64,000 bases of DNA from Solea solea (taxonomy: Eukaryota > Chordata > Actinopteri > Pleuronectiformes > Soleidae): positions 13,536,961 to 13,600,960 of the forward strand of contig NC_081149.1 of assembly GCF_958295425.1 (NCBI RefSeq). Direction: 5' to 3'. The notes beneath the pieces are model-generated. The model was not told the origin of the DNA and ran no database searches. It worked only from the letters and a program-made list of their open reading frames with translations. Positions 24,901 to 34,202 of this stretch are shown here, one piece after another. A program made the translations under genes and the position numbers. How positions within the stretch are numbered: position 1 is the first letter of the stretch; each line of letters starts with the position of its first letter.

Positions 24901-27900
24901 GCTTGTGGACAAAAAAACAACTTTTGAGGCTGTCACTTTGAGTTTTGGTTTAATTGAATGGATGAAACAAATATTCAGTCATTGAGAAACTAATCAACAG
25001 ATGCATTGACAGTGAAACTGATCATTACTTACAGCCCTAGTGACATGTATGGTTATTTGATTCAACTCCCCTCCGGACTTCAAACTTGTCAATACTCTGA
25101 AGAAAAGTTTAGTCTCAATCAAATCAATACAAGTTGGTATTACAGGTTTTTCTAGGTCAGTGTTTTTCAGCAGATGTTTCAGCGTCGCAGCCCTGAAATC
25201 TGAGTCAGCCGTGCTATTTTGAGTCGACAATGTCGAAAACCTTCAGCCCCCATTTTGCAAACTCTGCTTTTTACACTGTGCACTGTGTCCAACGTCGTAC
25301 CACCACTCCAAAAAAAACAAAAACCCTTAAATATGAAGAAATATCCCTTACATTTCAGTTGAGTTCACACAATGCTGTTCTCAGTTTAGTGGTATTTAGA
25401 TCTTGTGTTGCTTAGGGACATTCCTGCGCCGCACACAGGAAGTTTTTGATTTCATGTCGGGACAGAAGGAAGCAACAGCAGCAGCGCTACACGAGTAAAA
25501 TGAGATGCGGCCTGCAAACAGGTCGGAGTATGACTGTAAACAACACAAAAAGCTTTAGGAGGGAATTCTACTGATCAAAAACACCCCAGTCGTTGAGCAC
25601 TTTGATGGGATAAATGCTTCTTTCCCCCCACACCTGCACCTGTGCTGCTAGAGTACACACATAATTTCTATTCACAAAATAATAATAGCAACAACAACAA
25701 ACGTCACCGAGAGTTACACACGGCAGGTTTTAAATGCCACTTTGTCTTCAAATGAAGACTTCCTGTAGCTTCTCTCCACCGCCGCCGACCTGTGTTGGTG
25801 TTCCCCTCGTGACATTTCCCATTTGTAGAGAGCTCACGCTAAGACAAACTGACGGCTCCTGTTTATCGTTGTTTTTTTTCCCCCACTCGAGGAAAGGGAT
25901 TATAGTGGGCCCTCTCTCTGTGAGCACTTCCTCCTCCACATGGCGGGATCTTCAGTTATAATCGCCTCGTCGCAGAGACACTCTGCAGGGAAAATACTGG
26001 CTGGGGAAGGTTACCGCTGAAGACTCCTCTATCTGTTTAACTGTTACTGCCAGGGTGCACTTAGCCTCTAATTGCTCCAGTGGAGCTGTACGCTGATTGA
26101 CAGGACGAGACTGTGCTGTACTGAGTAGCCCCGAGGTTTGAATTTGACTAATTGCGTTATTAAAAAAGACGACTTGTTGATGTTGGACGGTGGCTTGGAC
26201 CCTTTCCTCGTCGGACCGCCTGTCCATTGGTTTTGCCAAAAAATATACAGTATATAATAACAGAAATGTGTTTTTGATTTTTCACTTTTGTCAATAAGTT
26301 TTCTTTTTCTTTTATCTGACCTACTGTAGTATTGTTCTTATGTGTGAGTATCCAGTGACAGCCGGTCTGCATACAGGCCTAATATTTCACTATTCCTCCT
26401 TTTAATTCTCAAATTGGTATTTATGTTGATGATTAATTACACACTTATCAAATATTACACGCATGTGTTGAAAGATATGCAGGTTAAGAAACTGATTATG
26501 AATCTGCACTGATTTAAAAACATGTTTGGTTGGTTGTGGACCTCTGGGGATTTTAAGATTTCAGTCATGCCCACTGATGCTGTCAACACGTCCATTATGT
26601 GTAACAAATGTGTCCAGTTGTTAATTTGCACTCCACGTCTCTCCTTCCAGTTTGTGGAGACCATCAGCAGTAAGCAGACCGAGCTGGACACCTTCATCGC
26701 TGAGGGATACAAGACGGCCTTGTCCGAGGAGCGTCGCAGGTACTGCTTCCTGGTGGACCGCCAATGTGCCGTGGCGAAGAACAGCAGTGCCTACCATGGC
26801 AAGGTAAGTCTCCAAGTGCTGCCGTGGTGACCGCCGCGACGATAAGAACCGGGATGTTAGTGTGTCGGCGATGAAAGAAAAGGATGTATTAGTAAATGTT
26901 ACATTACAGAAATCAGCGCTGTAGTTCAAGTTTAGTTTAAAAAAAATAATAATCGACCTGCTACATTATGACTGTGCCTGTGTGCTTTGGTGATTGACAG
27001 AGCTGGAGACATGAGATCTAAACCTGTCATGATAATTTGATTTAAATGCTGTTAAACCGTGTGGTGAACAGCAGGTAAAATCAGGTAGACGGGACATACT
27101 GGACATTGTCTGTTGTTTTGAAACATTTTGAATTGGATGAACTTGCTTAATATGGGCTGAAACTGAATTTGAATCATTTATATTTGAATTTATATTGTTT
27201 AATTTGGACAATTCAAATTCAGTTAACAAAATTCAATTTCAATTTACCGTGACAGACGTCCGGGTACTAGTAAAGAAACACCCATCGAGCACAGATACAC
27301 AGGTCTCCCCTTGGGCTAATCAGCACCTACATTTTTGAGCACGTACTAACACAGTGGCGTTCTCAAAAACGTAGGTGCTGATTGGCCGAAGAAGAGCTCT
27401 GAGAAGTGAATGTGAAAATATATAGACTTTTTTCCCAATGCAATGATTCAAATTAAACAATCCAAATTCAAATTATGTGATTCAATTTGGTGGTGTTGGC
27501 ATAGTTTGGCAGGTCAGTTTCTAAAACTTCTAATCTTATTGTATTATATTGGACTGATTCTAGGAGGAAGCCCTCCCCCGCGTCTGTTGTATATGCAAAT
27601 CGTTTGATATAGACCGTTGTTCAGCGTATCAGGAGATGTATAATTCAAAGTCACAATAGCTTTTTACCATTCATAGGGGCCTTGTCATTTTAAAAATTCA
27701 TTAAGCCTGCAGACAATGCCCAGCTGACAGACATCTGAAGCTGCAATCCGTCGGTGCACCTTTGAATATCTTCACCTTGTTGTGTGGAGATGTGAGAACC
27801 GCCTAGCTCAGTCGGTTCGCTCATAAATGACTAACCGGGGGAAAGAGGCACCACATTGCTTTAAAGAAAAATCTACAGGTACGGTGAATTTAAATCAAGG

Positions 27901-30900
27901 CTCGGTGCAAAGAACGAGGAGACGGCTGCGTATGATCTCTCAACCATGCTCTGTAATGAGCACACACACGTGTACAATACACACAGATCTCAAAAATCTC
28001 CGGTAATGGACTCTTGCAGTCTCGTGGGATTACGGGTGGGTGTGAACTGCCAGCCTGAAGATGTGGCTGGATGAGAACTCTCTGTGTGTGTGTGGGTACC
28101 CTTTCATGTGTATGTTTTTTTTTTTTTCCCCAACATGGAGTCTAGTCATTAATCAGGATGGGGGAGTGCGTGGGAAGAGCTCACCTTCAGCAAACTGAAG
28201 AACCCTCTCCCAGAGGATCGGTAGTGTGTCCAAGAGAGAAAGAGAGATGGTCCGAGCTGCGCATTAGCATATTCAGTCCGTTCTGTAATGTGCATGTTCG
28301 TTTGTGGACATGTGTACAACGATAAAGCTCTGCTACGGCCATGTCCAAAGGCTGTGAGACGGGTTGTTGTGCAAGTCTGGTTCGTCCCACGCAACACATT
28401 ATCTTGGCTGTGCAACGGGGTCAAGTGGTCAAGGATGTTTAGTGACAAACGCACTTTTCACAAGATGTTATGGAAATTCAAGGTTGTAGCAAAGCAACCG
28501 CGTCCTGAATGCTATATAGGACCCAGAAGCAGTGTGTGATGATTGTAGTGATGTGATGATGACACGATTGCTCGACTGAGCTTTTTCCCGTCGTCTCATT
28601 TCAGCCACATAATCAACTCTCCTGTGCATTTTTTATGTCCATGTCATTCGGTTTTTTTTTTCGTGTCATGTATTTATTTCTTCCATCCTTCCGTCCTCGT
28701 TCCAGGGCAAAGACCTTCTGACCCAGAAGATTCCAGTGTGGCAACAGGCCTGCTCAGACCCCAACAAGCTGCCCGAGAGGGCCATGCTCCTCGCCCAACA
28801 GATGGGCTCTGCCGCCCTCGGGGGCACAAGCCCGCTGCATACATCCAAATCCAACCTGGTCATCTCTGACCCCATCCCTGGAGCCCAGCCTCTTCCTGTG
28901 CCGCCAGAGCTGGCCGTCTTCATGAGTGGTGGCCTTGGACACCCTGGGGTGAGCGCAGGAAGTTACGGCTCAAGTCTTAATAATTGTTTGCCATTCATGG
29001 TGGTTTCACGTAGTCAATATTGTTGTATTATATGGGAATTCGGGTGATTATTAGTCAATCCATGAGACGACTTTGAGTATATGCTTCATTCTTTCTTACA
29101 GACATCTGAGTACTTCATGTGTTTTGTAGCAAGGGAACAAACAGCCGTCGGTCCATAAAGAGACAAATCAGAGAGATGTCTCTCTCGTCTCAGTTTAAAG
29201 ATGCCACTCAAGTTAATGAGTGATGAACTCTCACAGGACTTTATCTCCCCAAGTCTGCTGCAAAGTTATAATGCGTCTTTTTTTTTTTTTTTTTTTTAAA
29301 TAAAGATTATCTAGTGTGAACACAACAGATGCTGATTATAATTTTTTATACTGCATCTGTCCGCTTGTTAATTCCAGAGGCTGATGGGCCCTGATGGTAT
29401 GTCCATGGTCAATGGGACAACAGGAGTCCACGGAGAGGAATATTGGACAGATGGGGGGACGATGTCTGTGTCTCAAGTCAGGCCTTCATCCCCTCAGACC
29501 CAGACCCAGGCCCAGTCCCAGCCTCAGAGACAGGTCAGCGATGTCTACTCCAATACCCTCCCAGTTCGCAGGCCTGCCCCCGCTAAGAATAAGAACCCCG
29601 TGGGTAAGCTATCCAGAGAGGAAGTCATAAAAGATGATTTCAAATTTAAGATAAGGCTGCCGACTGACTGCATATTACCTTTCATTTATTCAGAGCTTTT
29701 ATGACTCCTCTCATAACGATATAATCATTTCTTTCATCATTGTCTGCCTGTCTGTGAATATCTTCAGGTGAGACACGGACCCTACCCAGATCCAGTTCCA
29801 TGGCAGCGGGCCTGGAGAAGAACGGCCGCTCCCGCGTCCAGGCCATCTTCTCCCACGCCGCCGGCGACAACAACACCCTGCTCAGCTTCGCCGAGGGCGA
29901 CGTCATCACCCTGCTCGTGCCCGAAGCCCGTGACGGCTGGCACTATGGAGAGAATGAGAAGAACAAGATGTAAGTATTCTGTTTTGCTGGGGTCCATGCT
30001 GGGAGGTGGGATGAATGCTCCTCCCTCATGTAGACGGAGCGGAAGTGGAATCCGTGTATGACAAGGTCTCGTCTTTTCTCAGGCGTGGCTGGTTCCCGTT
30101 CTCCTACACGCGCGTGCTGCCCGAGAGCGACAGCGAGAAGCTCAAAGTGAAGTATGCTGTAGTTTTTAACACAATCCATGTCCAAAGCCCAACAAGTGCA
30201 AACGAGTGCACGCCTGAGGTCTTTTGTTTTCTTAACCTTCCCAGTTTGCACCATGGGAAAAGTAGCAGCACGGGGAACTTGTTGGAGAACGACGGGTCGC
30301 TGCCCACACCCGACTATGGCCTGACTGCTCGACTGCTGGCACAGAGTCTAGCACAGACCCGTCCCCGCCCCTACAGCATGGCAGCAGGCTTTGCCACACA
30401 GGTATGAACAGTATACGTCACAGTTTTCTCCAAACGTTCCAATCACTCTGTGACCAGAAGGAAGAAAACCCTGCAGTCACTCGGAATGTATTGTCAGTTT
30501 CTGCTGCCACCTAGTGTCTCTGTGTGTACTCGCGGCTCACAAAGTAAAGCAAATTACCTTCTTGTTTGCAGCCTGCCATTGAGGATTATGACGGCCGCTT
30601 TGCCACAAGGTAAGTGCATTTTCTGCTGTTGCCCTTTATATTTTTTTATTTTTTATTTTTTTTAAAGAAATGTCTGACACTGTATGACTGCTGCTGCCAT
30701 CTAAAACTCCACATGGATAGTTTAGCGGGAGTGCTAAAAAAACAAGAATGCCTTTCATCTGAGCTCCTGCATGTGCAAGCTTTGATACAAAAGAGACACT
30801 TTATGTCTCATTTAAGCCGGTTGTATTGTACAGTGTACTCCTAAAACATTTGTGCACATGCTATACTTAAAAAGAAAATCAATATGAATATGAAGAAGTG

Positions 30901-31151
30901 CTTTTTGTTGTTGTTTGGCGGAGCCTGTCAAAGTACACAAAAGCAAATAGTAAGCAGTGATGAGATGATGAACAGAAAACCATGTTTATCTGATTTATCC
31001 GAGTAGTTGGTCTCTCTCTTCATCAAATCATCAATTTGCCAACTTACTCGCTATAGTGTTAAAAAAAATCCCCACCTTGCCGTATGTATGCAGTGCTTCC
31101 TTTGAATATTTCTTTGCCCTTTTGTCTTTGCTCTTCTGTACTTTTTTATCA

Positions 31152-31188
<37 letters not shown>

Positions 31189-31552
31189 CATCATTACTTT
31201 TATTATTATCTAGTCTAGAGTGAAGTCAGCGTTTCAGTTTGAAGTCAGATTCCTCTTGGCCCAGTTGTACTTTAACTGTAATCCTATCAAGTCCTTGCTG
31301 ACTCACCAGGGTTGTGTGAGGTTAGGATTAGGATTTATCCTGTGTCCGTTTCCGTCCAATTTGAGTGTACATTATTGTGTATTGTGTATTTTAATTGTGC
31401 GTGCCTGTGGAATAGAGGCAGCGTGTGTGTGTGAGTGTGAGAGAATCGTGTTGTGACAGTAGAAATCACGCTGACTTGCATCAATCATCGCTGTCCTTCA
31501 GTCTGGGGCCTTGGGCGCCAGAATCAAGCTTTATTCTTCACGTCTCCTCTGA

Positions 31553-31586
<34 letters not shown>

Positions 31587-32899
31587 TATCTGTATCAGTA
31601 TTTTTTTGAGACGACACTGTCCTGCAGGGTGTATTCACCCCCCCCCCCCCCCACCCCCCCAAAAAAACACTAATCTAACATCTCTTCAGCTAAGGAGATG
31701 ACTTGATGATTTTCTCATCAACAGTAACTCATTTGTAGCATTTGATGACTAAATTGTTTCACATTGGGAAACCTAATAATCCAACCGCTAAACCTGTGTG
31801 GATGAACCACGTTGATGAGGGAATTGGAAGTCCAATCTTCCTGATCACGGCGGGTGTGTTTGGAGGTGTCGGTGTAGGTGGGGTGACGCAGGTTTCTGGA
31901 CCCCCACCTACATGTCTCCCAAACTCTACTCTGCCCCCTTGTGCCTGTCTTGTCTTTCTCCATTTCTCTCTGAGTGTGTCCGACCTGGCAAGCTTCCTTC
32001 TCTCTTTGTTCTACAGTGACAGTCCTGATGGCAAATTGATTTCGACTGTGTGAGAACAGACATACAGACAGACACAGACAGCTCCGGATAGCACAGGGGC
32101 CTCTTCCTTCCCATCTTTCCCTCCTCTTAGCCTCCCTCCTGTCCACTTATCTCCACCTCTCCTCCTGCCTCCACACACACCCCTTCTCCAAGTGGAAGAG
32201 GCCAGTTTCATCCCTCCTTTCTGTCCTCTCTTCCTCCTCGGGTCCCTCCTTTCCTCCTTCCGTCCCTCCTGGGTGCTGCTGCTGGTGGTGTCGGTGTGGA
32301 CAGTAGCGGATGGTGGGTGGAGGATTGCGTTGAGCGAGAGAGCCAGAGCGGGGCCTACCTGCTCGGCATGCAGCGATATGGACTCTGAATACTGTATCTC
32401 TGATCACAGTCCACCGTCCCGGACTGATCGCTCAAGAGACTGCCTTTGCTACTGCTCGTCTTTCATGCATGTACATGGTTGTGTCATGTTGTCATTTTGA
32501 CATGTTCATGTACTTGTACAAGTGCCAAAAGACTTCAATGTCATTGTACTAAAGCCACTGGCTGAATGGCCTTTTAAGCACACATGGGCCCCGTGTTCTC
32601 GAGTTCCCACCAAACACACATACAGTACACATGCTTAAAACAAACAAACAAACAAACAAAAAAAGAGCTTTGTTTCACAGTAAGGTTGTGCAGCAGATTA
32701 CCGTTTCTGTTCAGAGAGATCCCGCGGGTGGCGCTGTGCTTCCTTGTGTCAGTACTAGACTTGATTTTCTGTCCAGAGAGTGTGTGTGTGTGTGTGTGTC
32801 TGTGTGTCATATCTGCCTTACTTTGCTTTATTTTCTATCAAAACACATCATTTACATGCAACGAAGCAAGTTTTCTAATGAAGCTTCAAGAATATACAG

Positions 32900-32933
<34 letters not shown>

Positions 32934-34159
32934 CATATAAATCTCTATGACAACATAATATATAATTATTTTTTTCCATCAGTCTGCCAAATTACACTGT
33001 ATTATCATCACAAAAACCAAGTTTTATTCTAAATTTGACTTAAACTTTACACCCTCAGCCCCGCGGAAAACCTGGAGGAACTTACCGCCAGAGAATCTAG
33101 TTACAGAAAGTAAAATGCGTCGCTCCAGTTACCTTCAGTTTGGTGTTTTCCAGCAGCTACAGTGCGGTTGAAGGGGTCTTTGAATCTTCTGTCGAGTATC
33201 CCCCAATAACGGCTGTGAATTAGTTTGAGGTCCAATAACTACCGCGGCTTTTTGAAGTTCTCAGTGTTATTTATGATTGTATTCCCTGAGTGGCTATGTG
33301 TTTATTTTTGTTTTTTTTGTTTTGGTCTATTTCTTTTAAAACAAACAAAAAAAAACAAACGTATTGTCCTTGTAATAAAAAAAAAAAAAAAAAAAGAAGA
33401 TATTTGCAGAAACATTGAGAAACTACTCCTAAGTTGAAGTGTTTATTATATGCATGCTGTGGAGGGGAAACTAGAAAAAATGTGATTACTTAAAAATTGA
33501 CCCTGAATGTATGGTGACTTTTTACAAAGGTATTCTGAATAAAAACATATCTCTATATATTAATAAACAGTCTGGTCTGACGAGAAATCTGTTCTGTCGG
33601 TGACGATGGCATTTCCTTTTTGAATATCTCTCTTGTTTTCGAATATTCCAAAGCCTCCTAAACCCGCTCACAACCTCCCTGCCTCGCTGAAAAGGTTTAA
33701 ATTGTGTTTTCAAAACTGCCACCTTTTTGTGTGTCTCTCCCAACCACAGCTGTGTCCTAAGCATGCGTTTTCATTCTTTACCCCCCCTTCTCCAGTAACA
33801 CTCATACCTGCTGTGTTGCTCTGTCACTCAAAAAGAAAAAAACAGACAGAAAAACAGAACGACTGTGCGGGCGTGCGTGTGTGCGTGTTTGGTGTGTTAT
33901 TGCAAGTGTTGCCTGCCTGCGCACCTTTTTTGGTTTTGATCTTTTTGTGGTTGAGTTGTATCCGGGTTGTGTGAATAACTCGTGTTCAGCAGCGAGAGCC
34001 TCCGCACACCTGCCTGTTGAATGCGTTGCACTTTAAACTACAGCATTAGCTCATATGGTCGTTTAGATTTTAAGGACCATACAGTACTGTACATGGCATG
34101 TGGAGCATGAAGTGTGCACTTTTGTTTCCCCATCCCATCATTTTCAGTCAGAGTTATCA

Positions 34160-34202
<43 letters not shown>

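Larger units (their letters stand above)
18061..26650 (+). other. baiap2: baiap2 intron 6
   Basis: This 8.6-kb intron carries a TTAGGG-like dispersed repeat near 19.95-20.75 kb with a foldback MITE nested in it, and two opposed SINE copies at about 20.97-21.47 kb. It also has CT-rich sequence near 22.42 kb and poly-T tracts. The remaining sequence shows nothing recognisable. Confidence 0.75.

Noticed and set aside
27803..27832. tRNA-like text CCTAGCTCAGTCGGT
   Set aside because: Only an A-box-like piece is present. There is no anticodon arm, B box or acceptor pairing.
31718..32407. Minus-strand frames of 60-142 codons opposite the STV exon
   Set aside because: They are Arg/Glu-rich translations of the complement of pyrimidine-rich intron and 3' UTR sequence, with no domain and no splice signals.
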